NCBI GenBank assembly: GCA_028716365.1
Contig: JAQUPZ010000003.1
Location: 450,339 to 514,338 of the forward strand
DNA length: 64,000 nucleotides
Origin: Kiritimatiellia bacterium
GTDB lineage: Bacteria; Verrucomicrobiota; Kiritimatiellia; UBA8416; YA12-FULL-48-11
Direction: 5' to 3'
In this document: positions 1 through 7,632 of the stretch, one piece after another
Layout: each line of letters opens with the position of its first letter
Numbering within the stretch: the stretch's first letter is position 1
Notes under the pieces: model-generated
Told to the model about the DNA's origin: nothing
The model's input: only the letters and a program-made list of their open reading frames with translations
Database searches by the model: none
Translations under genes and position numbers: made by a program

Positions 1-617
1 ACGAATTTGTGGAAATAATAAAAGGCTTTTATGATGTCCTCAATCTTTTTGTTTGGCGCACATCTGCCGACAAAGAGAATGTTTTTTGTGGCGCCATCAT
101 AAGCCCGTAATGTTTTTCCGTCAGGACGGTCATTTAGTTTCTGGAGATCAAGAATCAATGGAAGCACTTGAACATTTTTGTATCCCAGTTTCGTGAGTTC
201 CGCCGCATTGAATTTGCTGTCGGCAATGTTTATTTGAGCGGCATTTGACATGGCCGCCACCTGGCGGCGCCCTTTATCGAGTGTAAAGGCTGTTTGTCTG
301 TTAATCAGATCAAAATAATGAGATGGGGTTACATTATGATAAAGGATCGCCTTTCTGCTAACCAGTTTGAGAAATAAATCATTTACATCGGAACCAATCG
401 AGAGGTGGAGCAGGGCAATATCCTCCGGTTTAAATGCTGAAAAACATTCGTTCAAATCCCGGGTTTCGCTTCGAAGTTCAGGGAGTACACGTTTTCTTTC
501 GCAGAAGATATCTGATGGGAAACCCCATGACCGGAAAATTTTACGCATGACGACAGCTTCGTTACTTATGGCGTCACCATTGGCAAACCCGGCTACTAAC
601 TGATGTATTGCTGTCAT
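1..617 (-). CDS. Glycosyltransferase family 4-like, N-terminal part (runs off left edge)
   Basis: An open frame of about 205 codons starts at an ATG (615-617, read leftward) and is still open at base 1; an in-frame TAA lies four codons upstream of the ATG. The start reads MTAIHQLVAGFANGDAISNE, followed by a segment in which alternating hydrophobic strands and 'LLHLSIGSD' resemble the N-terminal Rossmann half of GT4/GT-B retaining glycosyltransferases. Near the edge 'NILFVGRCAPNKKIEDIIKA' matches the opening of the nucleotide-sugar-binding half (GRxxPxKxIxxII). Substrate and linkage cannot be told. It follows the TPR lipoprotein by about 70 bases on the same strand and may be the last gene of the purN operon. 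Confidence 0.75.
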   Translation of the reverse strand, partial: MTAIHQLVAGFANGDAISNEAVVMRKIFRSWGFPSDIFCERKRVLPELRSETRDLNECFSAFKPEDIALLHLSIGSDVNDLFLKLVSRKAILYHNVTPSHYFDLINRQTAFTLDKGRRQVAAMSNAAQINIADSKFNAAELTKLGYKNVQVLPLILDLQKLNDRPDGKTLRAYDGATKNILFVGRCAPNKKIEDIIKAFYYFHKF

Positions 618-687
618 AAAATCGCTTTAATTGCCGGACACATCAGGAGTTTTACTGTGGCCGGACAACCGTCACCCCCGACTCTGG

Positions 688-2136
688 TTATTTCGCATTA
701 CCGGGCTTTTCAGAAGATGTTGTTGCGTTTCCTTTTATTCTGTCCTCAAGTTCTTTGCGTATTTGCTCGGGACTCATGCCGTTCTGTTTAAGTTTTTCTA
801 CCAATGACTTATTATTTTGATCCATTATAAAGCTTTGTTTCCAGTGTAGTAATGCTTTCTGTTTGTCGTTGAGAGCAAAATAGATATCGCCAAGATGTTC
901 TGTGATGGTCGGGTCGTTCTTTATGAGTTCACGGGCTTTCTGTATCTGTTCCAGTGCTTTGTCATATTTCTTCTGCTTGTAATATATCCAGCCGAGTGTG
1001 TCTATGTATGCGCCGTTGTCAGGATTGAGTTCAATGGCCTTGTTTACATGTTTAAGACCTTCTTCCAGTTTCTCGCCGCGTTCGGCCCACATGTAAGCGA
1101 GGTAATTAAGAACCTCATGACTGTCTGGATACATATTAATACATTTCCGGAATACTTCTTCCGCTTTACTGTATTTACCGTCTTTTTCGAAAGCAGAACC
1201 GTAATTGATATAGAAAACGGGGTTCAATTTGGCTTTTTCGGATTCTGTACCTGCCGTTTCCACGGTTTTTTCAGTTCGCTTGAAAGCCTCTATTGCTTTC
1301 TCAAACTGCTTGTCAGCGCTGTAGAGAAGCCCGAGAAGGAAAAGAAGCTTGGGTTCATTTGGCATTGTTTTGAGAGCATGATCAATGGTCTGCAGTGCCT
1401 TTGGTATGTTGTTCTTCATATAAATGGCCGCGATTCTTATAAAAGGATCCGGCCACTGTTTTTTTGATGTCCCGGCAAGTTTATAGAACTCAATGGCATG
1501 ATCTTCCAGCCCAACAGATTCATGGAGTTTACCAAAGTTGAAACAGAAAGTTACGATTGCGTCTGGTGGAGATACTTTGGCAATACCTTCCTTTAAAAGG
1601 TTTAATGCCTCTTTGTTTTTTTTCTGCTGAAAGTAAATCAGCGCCAGTTCGCGATAAAGACCATCCATCCGAGGCGATACCTTTATTGCTTCGCGAAAGT
1701 AAGTAATCGCCTCACCCATGCGGCCGGTTTTTTCACACGCAACGGCAAGGTCAATTAAAGGCTGGCTGTTTCCGGGGCTTTTGAGGCAGGCCTTCTTTAG
1801 AGCCTCAATCGCTTTATCCGTTTCTTTAAGAGATAAATAGGAAACGGCAAGAGCTGGATAAAGCCTCAGCGTTTCAGGGTCCATTTCAATGGCGACAGAA
1901 AAATTCGTAGCGGCTTCAGTAAGATATTTTACCGTTTCGGGCGAATCTGCATTAAAGCGATCTTGGCAGATCAGTCCCTGACTGTAATGCGCAAGGGCAG
2001 AAGCAAAGCGAAACTCATCGTCACTGAGAGATAAACTGCCATCTCTGGTACGACCAGTTTGCTCTGCATGTCTAAAGGTCCTACAGCCGGCGCAAAACAG
2101 GAACAAAACAAATGCTAGTCGCAGTCGCGCCCGCAT
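688..2136 (-). CDS. TPR-repeat lipoprotein
   Basis: 482 residues. I take the ATG at 2136 rather than upstream in-frame Mets because it has AAGGGG seven bases before it and yields a clean lipoprotein signal, MRARLRLAFVLFLFCAGC, with Cys18 as the likely lipidated residue. The rest is a near-continuous run of about ten 34-residue TPR units (roughly residues 50-460, for example 'NSQPLIDLAVACEKTGRMGEA'), followed by a Lys-rich tail. Probably an outer- or inner-membrane-anchored scaffold facing the periplasm; partner unknown. It starts 16 bases after the small basic-protein gene and is likely co-transcribed with purN and hisG. Confidence 0.85.
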   Translation of the reverse strand: MRARLRLAFVLFLFCAGCRTFRHAEQTGRTRDGSLSLSDDEFRFASALAHYSQGLICQDRFNADSPETVKYLTEAATNFSVAIEMDPETLRLYPALAVSYLSLKETDKAIEALKKACLKSPGNSQPLIDLAVACEKTGRMGEAITYFREAIKVSPRMDGLYRELALIYFQQKKNKEALNLLKEGIAKVSPPDAIVTFCFNFGKLHESVGLEDHAIEFYKLAGTSKKQWPDPFIRIAAIYMKNNIPKALQTIDHALKTMPNEPKLLFLLGLLYSADKQFEKAIEAFKRTEKTVETAGTESEKAKLNPVFYINYGSAFEKDGKYSKAEEVFRKCINMYPDSHEVLNYLAYMWAERGEKLEEGLKHVNKAIELNPDNGAYIDTLGWIYYKQKKYDKALEQIQKARELIKNDPTITEHLGDIYFALNDKQKALLHWKQSFIMDQNNKSLVEKLKQNGMSPEQIRKELEDRIKGNATTSSEKPGNAK

Positions 2137-2152
2137 TGATGAACCCCTTGTC

Positions 2153-2248
2153 CTACTTGTTGACATTCTTGTGCCGATTAGCACGCCTGCGTTTGCGGTA
2201 CTTGTGCTTCGACATTTTCTTTCTGCGTTTTTTCTTTATGGATCCCAT
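2153..2248 (-). CDS. Small basic ribosomal protein-like peptide (AURKAIP1/COX24 family, bS22/mS38-like)
   Basis: A 31-codon gene between hisG and the TPR lipoprotein. It has AAGGAG eight bases before its ATG, reads MGSIKKKRRKKMSK, continues KYRKRRRANRHK and ends NVNK-stop; about half of the residues are Lys or Arg. The opening MGS-x-KKRRK-x-MSKxK followed by a basic KxRKxxR segment is the signature of the tiny AURKAIP1/COX24-domain proteins of bacteria, which include mycobacterial ribosomal protein bS22 and are related to mitochondrial mS38. The inferred role is a small-subunit ribosome-associated protein. It sits 23 bases after the hisG stop codon. Too short for ordinary gene finders. Confidence 0.8.
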   Translation of the reverse strand: MGSIKKKRRKKMSKHKYRKRRRANRHKNVNK

Positions 2249-2271
2249 TGCTTGCTCTCCTTAAAATTCCC

Positions 2272-3162
2272 TTATGGAATTATTTTGTTCAACGGCAATT
2301 CAATAATACCCTCAGCTCCCGCCTTTTTCAACTGCGGAATGATTTCCCTGACAATTTTTTCATCGACGACCGATTCAACCGCCACCCAGCCGTTTGAATT
2401 GAGTGCACTTACTGTAGGGGCGTGCAATGATGGCAGAATGCCTGTGATGATCGATACTTTACCTGCACGTGCATTCATTTTTAACAAAACCTTATTTTCT
2501 GCGGCGAGTGCGCCTTTCATCAACATGGCCAACTGTTCAATTTTCGCACGCTTCCATGGAGACTTCCAGGTTTCTTTGTTTGCAATCAGCCTGGTACTCG
2601 ATTCCAGAACGGTTTCGATTATTCGCAGGTTGTTTGCCCGCAGTGAAGATCCTGTTTCGGTAAGTTCCACAATGGCATCGACAAGCTCCGGTGCCTTTGC
2701 TTCAGTTGCGCCCCATGAGAACTCCACATCGGCCTTGATTTTGTTTTTCTTCAAAAACTGCTTGGTCAGTCCAACTGCTTCTGTAGCAATCCGTTTTCTG
2801 TTAAGGTCCTTTAAGGTCTTGATTTTTGATTTCTCGGGGACTGCAACTACCCAGCGTACAGGTCTGAAACCCTGTTTGGCATATAAAAGCTCTGCAACTT
2901 CAAAGACATCGGAATTATTCTCGACGATCCAGTCATAACCTGTAATACCGGCGTCGAGTGTACCCAGTTCGACATATCGACTGATTTCTTGTGCACGGAT
3001 CAATCTGGCTTCGATGGAAGGATCGTCAATGTAAGGAGTATACGACCGTTCGCCGCTTCGAACGTTAAAACCAGCTTTTCCCATCATGGAAAAAGTCGGT
3101 TCCTGTAAACTTCCTTTCGGTAAACCCAGTACAATTTTTTTGATTTGTAAATTCTGTTTCAT
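2272..3162 (-). CDS. hisG: ATP phosphoribosyltransferase, long form
   Basis: 296 residues, the first enzyme of histidine synthesis (ATP + PRPP to phosphoribosyl-ATP), cytoplasmic. The N-terminal type II periplasmic-binding-like fold is recognised by '[20 protein letters not shown]' and '[13 protein letters not shown]'. '[16 protein letters not shown]' follows in the catalytic half. The C-terminal ~75 residues ('[16 protein letters not shown]...VAVESVV') are the ACT-like regulatory HisG_C domain, so this is the long, HisZ-independent form expected to be feedback-inhibited by histidine. It lies 36 bases downstream of purN. No other his genes are visible in the window. Confidence 0.95.
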   Translation of the reverse strand: MKQNLQIKKIVLGLPKGSLQEPTFSMMGKAGFNVRSGERSYTPYIDDPSIEARLIRAQEISRYVELGTLDAGITGYDWIVENNSDVFEVAELLYAKQGFRPVRWVVAVPEKSKIKTLKDLNRKRIATEAVGLTKQFLKKNKIKADVEFSWGATEAKAPELVDAIVELTETGSSLRANNLRIIETVLESSTRLIANKETWKSPWKRAKIEQLAMLMKGALAAENKVLLKMNARAGKVSIITGILPSLHAPTVSALNSNGWVAVESVVDEKIVREIIPQLKKAGAEGIIELPLNKIIP

Positions 3163-3197
3163 AACGAATGGATATAAGAATAAGTGAAATCGATGGA

Positions 3198-3839
3198 TTA
3201 GTCCATATTGATCTTAACACGTCTGCCATCCAGTGAAACTCTGCCTTCCGAGAGTAACTTCAGGGCTTCCGGATATGCTTTATGTTCCTCGACTTGAATA
3301 CGTGCGTGAAGGGTTTCCGGAGTGTCGTTTTCAAGGATTGGAACTGCGCGCTGGACTATGATTGGGCCGGTATCAGTTCCTTCATTCACGATATGGACAG
3401 TACAACCGGCTATTTTTGTTCCGTAGTTAAGTGCTTGCTTCCAGCTTTCCACTCCGGGGAATGCCGGCAACAGGGCTGGATGGATGTTAAGTATCCTGCC
3501 GGCAAACGCTTCCAGCATGCCTTTCTTGATGATACGCATGAAACCGGCGAGGACGATGACTTCTGCGCCGTATTTCCTGAGTTCGGACAGGTAATTCTGT
3601 TCAGCTTTACCCTCAAGCTTGGTTTTGAAGGGCGCGGCACTGATGTATTCGGCTGGAATGCCATGTTTCTGGGCTCGTTCAAGAATGAATGCATTTTTTA
3701 CATCGGATATGATACAGACTATCCTCGCGTTCAATGTACCGGCTCTTATTGCGTCGATGATTGATTGGCAATTACTTCCTTTACCTGAACCGAGGACTGC
3801 AATCTTGAGCGGTGGACGATTCTTGTTTGACTGTTGCAT
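3198..3839 (-). CDS. purN: Phosphoribosylglycinamide (GAR) formyltransferase
   Basis: 213 residues from the ATG at 3839, which has GGAG nine bases upstream; a TTG five codons earlier overlaps that Shine-Dalgarno and is unlikely. It catalyses 10-formyl-THF-dependent formylation of GAR in purine synthesis. Visible motifs are the nucleotide loop '[13 protein letters not shown]', the catalytic '[14 protein letters not shown]' (Asn and His) and '[16 protein letters not shown]' (catalytic Asp). Length is that of the family. It heads a leftward operon with hisG and connects functionally with folD and the AICAR transformylase at 54-56 kb, which provide and use the same cofactor. Confidence 0.95.
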   Translation of the reverse strand: MQQSNKNRPPLKIAVLGSGKGSNCQSIIDAIRAGTLNARIVCIISDVKNAFILERAQKHGIPAEYISAAPFKTKLEGKAEQNYLSELRKYGAEVIVLAGFMRIIKKGMLEAFAGRILNIHPALLPAFPGVESWKQALNYGTKIAGCTVHIVNEGTDTGPIIVQRAVPILENDTPETLHARIQVEEHKAYPEALKLLSEGRVSLDGRRVKINMD

Positions 3840-3907
3840 GAAATTATTCTCCAAATCAGTTAAAAACTATCACACTATACTGCTAATTGGCAATCAAATC
3901 GCCATGC

Positions 3908-3933
3908 TTGACATGAATTTCTGTTAATATAAT
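3908..3933 (+). promoter_or_regulatory. Possible promoter for tRNA-Val
   Basis: TTGACA (3908-3913) and TATAAT (3928-3933) both match the sigma-70 hexamers exactly, but the spacer is 14 bases rather than 17, so the pair as written would be weak unless the -35 is not used. The TATAAT lies 14 bases before the tRNA 5' end, a plausible start-site distance. Confidence 0.35.
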
Positions 3934-3947
3934 CTCCTGCTGTTTTG

Positions 3948-4023
3948 GGGCGGTTAGCTCAATTGGCAGAGCGCCAGCTTTACACGCTGGATGTTACAGG
4001 TTCAAATCCTGTACCGCCCACCA
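3948..4023 (+). tRNA. tRNA-Val (anticodon UAC)
   Basis: A complete cloverleaf can be drawn. The acceptor stem pairs GGGCGGT with ACCGCCC. The D arm contains TAGCTC...GAGC, and the anticodon stem CCAGC/GCTGG has loop TTTACAC, giving anticodon TAC. The T arm is ACAGGTTCAAATCCTGT, the discriminator base is A, and CCA is encoded (4021-4023). Reads GUA and other valine codons. It stands alone between divergent purN and the TPR gene; no integrase or att-like duplication of its 3' end is seen nearby. Confidence 0.97.
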
Positions 4024-4187
4024 TGAATTGTCTGATTTTCAAATGTATTTTGGATGATGCTTTGGGTTGTTTTGATTGATATTTTTGGATGATTGAATCG
4101 TTAATTTTCGTTATTCTCCTGTCCGGAAGTGGATGCTATAATCTCTTTCAAAAAGTTACCTCGATAGAATAGTGACGGAGAGTCCTG

Positions 4188-4964
4188 ATGAATGGTTATT
4201 TGAGAATGAAGCTGATGGAATACCTGTTTATATGCTGGGTTGTTATTCCTTCCGTACATTTCGCTGCCGCCGCCAATGAAATTGACCAGATGTTCAATGT
4301 CGAGGATCCCATACAGAAGAAAATTTCTGTCAACCAGCAGAAGATTACTACTGAACAACCTTCTGTAATCAAACGGGCAAAACCAGAGAGGAGGATTTCG
4401 AATGTTCCTTTGACGGCTGAAGAATCAAGACAAAATAACCAGGTAATTGTTTTGCCGAAGAAGGAAATAGAACCTGCAGAAATCAAGCCGCTGGAACAGG
4501 TGAAACCGGTTACGGCGCGGAGAGAAAGTACTGTTACGGAAATTCCCGCAGAGACCAAGTCGTCAATCGTTGGGGATATCGCGCCGAGTATTGCTTTGTT
4601 GCGCAGGGAGTTGACGCTCCGGGATCAGGAGCTCGCAAATGCCAACGGGGAAATCGAAAGGCTTAAAGATGTTGTCAGGAAAATTCTATACGCCAGCAGA
4701 CGTGAGTCCCTGGTTTTTCATTACAATATGGCGGCCATATATCGTGCCAGTATGATGTACAAAAAGGCTGAGGAGGAATACCTGAAAGCCCTTGCGATTG
4801 ATCCGGCAGATGCCGGGGTGCATTATAACCTGGCGATTCTTTATGATGATAATTTCAAGAACAAAAAAAAGGCCAAGTTCCATTACGAAAAATTTCTGGA
4901 ATTGGCTCCTGACGATCCTGACGCACCTAAAGTCCGCGAATGGCTGGCAACAATGATTCAATGA
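4188..4964 (+). CDS. Exported TPR protein
   Basis: 258 residues from an ATG with GGAGA seven bases upstream. An N-terminal hydrophobic stretch ('YLFICWVVIPSVHFAAAAN') is a likely cleavable signal peptide. Residues ~30-130 are low-complexity and charged, probably disordered. A short coiled coil follows ('LRRELTLRDQELANANGEIE', about 137-165), and then two to three TPR units ('HYNMAAIYRASMMYKKAEEE', 'GVHYNLAILYDDNFKNKKKA'). Coiled coil plus C-terminal TPR suggests a periplasmic assembly or scaffold protein, loosely like CpoB in layout; no specific function is recognised. It stands alone after tRNA-Val. Confidence 0.8.
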   Translation: MNGYLRMKLMEYLFICWVVIPSVHFAAAANEIDQMFNVEDPIQKKISVNQQKITTEQPSVIKRAKPERRISNVPLTAEESRQNNQVIVLPKKEIEPAEIKPLEQVKPVTARRESTVTEIPAETKSSIVGDIAPSIALLRRELTLRDQELANANGEIERLKDVVRKILYASRRESLVFHYNMAAIYRASMMYKKAEEEYLKALAIDPADAGVHYNLAILYDDNFKNKKKAKFHYEKFLELAPDDPDAPKVREWLATMIQ

Positions 4965-4974
4965 GATGCTTCCA

Positions 4975-4999
4975 CGTGATCATATTTGTGATTATCACG
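4975..4999. terminator. Possible hairpin between convergent genes
   Basis: CGTGAT (4975-4980) pairs with ATCACG (4994-4999) across a 13-base loop, ten bases after the TPR stop codon and before the convergent mscL. There is no proper U-run, so it is at best a weak terminator. Confidence 0.3.
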
Positions 5000-5094
5000 C
5001 GGTCAGTTCTTTTCGCCGATCAACATTACATCATTATCCTTTAATCCGGAGACAGACTCACTGTCATATGGGATATAAGGGTTTGTTCTAGTTC

Positions 5095-5496
5095 TTATTT
5101 CTTGAGCAGATCCCGTATTTCACCCAGCAGTTTTTCCTCGTTGGATGGCGCGGGAGGCGCCACGGGCGCCGACTCCTGTTTGCGGCGCAAGGCATTGATT
5201 CCCTTTACAAGCAGAAACACGGCAATGGCAACGATAATGAAATCCACCATTGTGTTGATGAATATACCATATTTTATTTCTACTGCAGCCGCATCCGGCT
5301 TCAGCGGCGAATGCATTGCGATCTTCAGAGCAGAAAAATCTACACCTCCCAAAATCATGCCGAGTGGCGGCATCAGTACGTCGGTGACCAGTGAATTGAC
5401 GATCTTGCCAAAGGATGCCCCGATGATGATACCGACCGCCATGTCTACCACGTTACCTTTGACTGCAAACTCTTTAAATTCTTTAATCATACCCAT
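5095..5496 (-). CDS. mscL: Large-conductance mechanosensitive channel
   Basis: 133 residues from the ATG at 5496, which follows GAGGAG by nine bases; the frame is open further upstream but without a site. MscL opens under membrane tension to release solutes on hypo-osmotic shock. Diagnostic features are the N-terminal amphipathic '[20 protein letters not shown]', the pore-lining TM1 '[20 protein letters not shown]', '[15 protein letters not shown]', TM2 '[20 protein letters not shown]' and the C-terminal bundle helix '[14 protein letters not shown]'. It lies 43 bases after the AsmA-like gene on the same strand and is probably in one operon with it. Confidence 0.96.
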   Translation of the reverse strand: MGMIKEFKEFAVKGNVVDMAVGIIIGASFGKIVNSLVTDVLMPPLGMILGGVDFSALKIAMHSPLKPDAAAVEIKYGIFINTMVDFIIVAIAVFLLVKGINALRRKQESAPVAPPAPSNEEKLLGEIRDLLKK

Positions 5497-5539
5497 GTTA
5501 CAGTTCTCCTCTTCTTTCTGAGTGTTACGGTTACATTTT

Positions 5540-6445
5540 CTACTTGTCCTTTGCTTCGGGCTTCTTCTCCTTATCACCGAGGCCGATCAATCCCTTTACA
5601 CCGCCGACCACCTTGCCGGCTCCCTTACCCACAGCATCCACCGTCTTCCCGGCTGCGTCCACGGCACCTTTACTTACTGCATCCACTGCTTTTCCGGCTG
5701 TATCTACCGTTTTTCCAGCGGCATCCATTGCACCCTTGCCGACAGCTTCTACTCCGTCCCCAACCAGATTCAGTGAGCCGGTAACGATTTTTGTCGCGGA
5801 ATCAGCAATCGCACCCAATACGCGTTTGATAACTTCGACAGGTGAAGCGCCCTGACTGTCTTTTTCCCTGCCGATACCGGTCAGATGGATAGGCGGTAAT
5901 GGAATAGGCGCGGCGGCCCCCATGGCTACTTTAGCGCTCAATCGCACCATCGCACCTTCAATAAGGAAATCATCGATTATCACTTTCTTGCCTTTATCAT
6001 CCCCTTTGTCCTTCTTTGATTTTTCTTCCGCTTGGGGCTTTTTTGTTGATTCATTACCTGAAACCTGTTCCAGGATTTTCCCGATATTACTTTTGCCGAT
6101 ACCCATCTCGTATGTGATCTTTGGATCTTTGACATAAAACCGCTTGATTACAATTGTGTCACTCAAAAGGGATTTCATGTCGATATCTATCGTGATTTCG
6201 CCCACACTGATCGCGTTTTCGGTCTTGAAACCCTCCGGATTGCCCAGCACAAAACCCTTGAGCGAGAACAGGCCTTTTACCAGCTGAATATTGGCCTGCT
6301 CCAACTTGATCGGGACACCGACTATTGCCGGTCCAGCTTTTTCCACTGTTACTTTAACAACCGACCCTAGATAAAATTTAGCCACAAAAACTAGTGCTAT
6401 CAACAGGACGACCAGAACCACACCGATCCATTTTAGCCATTTCAT
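5540..6445 (-). CDS. AsmA/DUF748-like membrane-anchored protein with amphipathic 11-mer repeats
   Basis: 301 residues from the ATG at 6445 (AAAGGAG five bases upstream). One N-terminal TM ('[20 protein letters not shown]') is followed by a periplasmic part with AsmA-like strands: '[20 protein letters not shown]', '[20 protein letters not shown]', '[11 protein letters not shown]'. A Lys/Glu linker precedes '[20 protein letters not shown]'. The last ~90 residues are Ala/Gly/Lys/Val repeats ('[20 protein letters not shown]' and neighbours) with an 11-residue rhythm, predicted to form a long amphipathic helix. Members of this group act in envelope lipid handling; this one's role is unknown. It is upstream of mscL. 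Confidence 0.75.
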   Translation of the reverse strand: MKWLKWIGVVLVVLLIALVFVAKFYLGSVVKVTVEKAGPAIVGVPIKLEQANIQLVKGLFSLKGFVLGNPEGFKTENAISVGEITIDIDMKSLLSDTIVIKRFYVKDPKITYEMGIGKSNIGKILEQVSGNESTKKPQAEEKSKKDKGDDKGKKVIIDDFLIEGAMVRLSAKVAMGAAAPIPLPPIHLTGIGREKDSQGASPVEVIKRVLGAIADSATKIVTGSLNLVGDGVEAVGKGAMDAAGKTVDTAGKAVDAVSKGAVDAAGKTVDAVGKGAGKVVGGVKGLIGLGDKEKKPEAKDK

Positions 6446-6591
6446 CGTTACTCCTTTATTATTTAACGCAGTTTCGAAAGTACTGCAGGCAGTCATACCC
6501 TATTAGGTTTTTTGTCTAGAATCGACCTTTTTTTTCATGTTGTAACTAGTTGTTAATCAAATATATCTGAAAGTAATAGCTGGACGGAATG

Positions 6592-7614
6592 TTATCTTTT
6601 TGCGGTTGCCGGATCGAAAGGTTCGTCCAGTTTGAGAGGGGCGAAAACCGTTTTGATAGTGATCAAATCTTCATCAGTTAGCGAGACATTTGCCGCTTGA
6701 ACATTGGCTTTTGCCTGGTCGCCATTACGGGCGCCGACAATCGCGGCTGTTACGCCAGGTTGATGCAATACCCAGGCAATGGCAATGTCACCCAATGCGG
6801 CGTCGTTCCTTGTAGCGATAGGTTTTATTTTCTCAAGGGCATCCAGAACTTCCCGGCGTTTTTTGGGCTGGAACCATGGCCGGTTCTTGCGCGTATCGCT
6901 GTCCGGAAACTGTTTATCCATTCCGATTTTTCCGGTAAGAAGACCCATTTCCATCGGGCTGTAACAAATGACACCGACATTGTGTTCTTTACAGAAGGGA
7001 AGAATATCATTCTCAATGTCACGCGATAGAAGGCTATACTTGGGTTGGTTGGAGGCGAGGGGACCATGTTTGAGCCATTCTTTCGTCTGTTCAACGGAGA
7101 AATTACTTACACCAAAAGCCCGTATCTTGCCTTTCCCTCGCAGTTCCATGAATGCCTCGACGGTTTCCTCAATGGGAGTATTAGGATCAGGCCAATGGCA
7201 CTGGTATAAATCAATCACATCAATATCAAGCCGTTTGAGGCTCTCGTCGCATTCCCGGAAAATGGATTTCTTTCTGAGACACCGGTTTACCTGGACGGGT
7301 TTGCCGTTGTTATCCCTGGTTTCAAAAAAAAGAGTACTTTCCTTACGTCCATCCCATACCAATCCGCACTTTGTGGCGATAATAAGTTTGCTTCTTTTAC
7401 CACGGATTGCTTTCCCCACAAGTTCTTCGCTGAGTCCAAAACCGTATACGGCGGCAGTGTCGATGCAATTAATTCCTGCATCGATGGAAGCCTGGATGGC
7501 TTTGTCGGCATCATTGTGTTCGGTTCCACCCCAGAGCCATCCGCCAAGCGCCCAAGTACCCATGATTATAGGTGTTATTTCAATATCACTATTGCCAAGT
7601 TTACGCAGTTTCAT
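6592..7614 (-). CDS. Aldo/keto reductase
   Basis: 340 residues from the ATG at 7614 (GAGG ten bases upstream; a TTG three codons earlier sits on top of that site). NADPH-dependent (beta/alpha)8 barrel oxidoreductase. The catalytic tetrad is visible as Asp52 and Tyr57 ('CIDTAAVYGFGLSEE'), Lys82 ('IIATKCG') and His140 ('LYQCHWPD'). Cofactor-site segments are 'AFGVSNFS', 'SPMEMGLLTGKIG' and 'AAIVGARN'. Physiological substrate unknown; nearest to general AKR family 11/12-type enzymes. It starts 18 bases after the SNF2 helicase stop and is probably co-transcribed with it. Confidence 0.9.
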   Translation of the reverse strand: MKLRKLGNSDIEITPIIMGTWALGGWLWGGTEHNDADKAIQASIDAGINCIDTAAVYGFGLSEELVGKAIRGKRSKLIIATKCGLVWDGRKESTLFFETRDNNGKPVQVNRCLRKKSIFRECDESLKRLDIDVIDLYQCHWPDPNTPIEETVEAFMELRGKGKIRAFGVSNFSVEQTKEWLKHGPLASNQPKYSLLSRDIENDILPFCKEHNVGVICYSPMEMGLLTGKIGMDKQFPDSDTRKNRPWFQPKKRREVLDALEKIKPIATRNDAALGDIAIAWVLHQPGVTAAIVGARNGDQAKANVQAANVSLTDEDLITIKTVFAPLKLDEPFDPATAKR

Positions 7615-7632
7615 GACCAGCAAGCCTCATTT

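Noticed and set aside
895..1467. 190-residue open frame on the + strand
   Set aside because: Lies entirely antisense to the TPR lipoprotein gene, has a Phe/Val-rich composition typical of a shadow frame and no ribosome site.
2171..2938. 255-residue open frame on the + strand
   Set aside because: Antisense to hisG and the small basic protein gene; no domain and Ser/Ala-rich composition from the complementary strand.
3948..4190. tRNA-Val as an integration site of a mobile element
   Set aside because: No duplicated tRNA 3' end, integrase or shift in gene content was found downstream.
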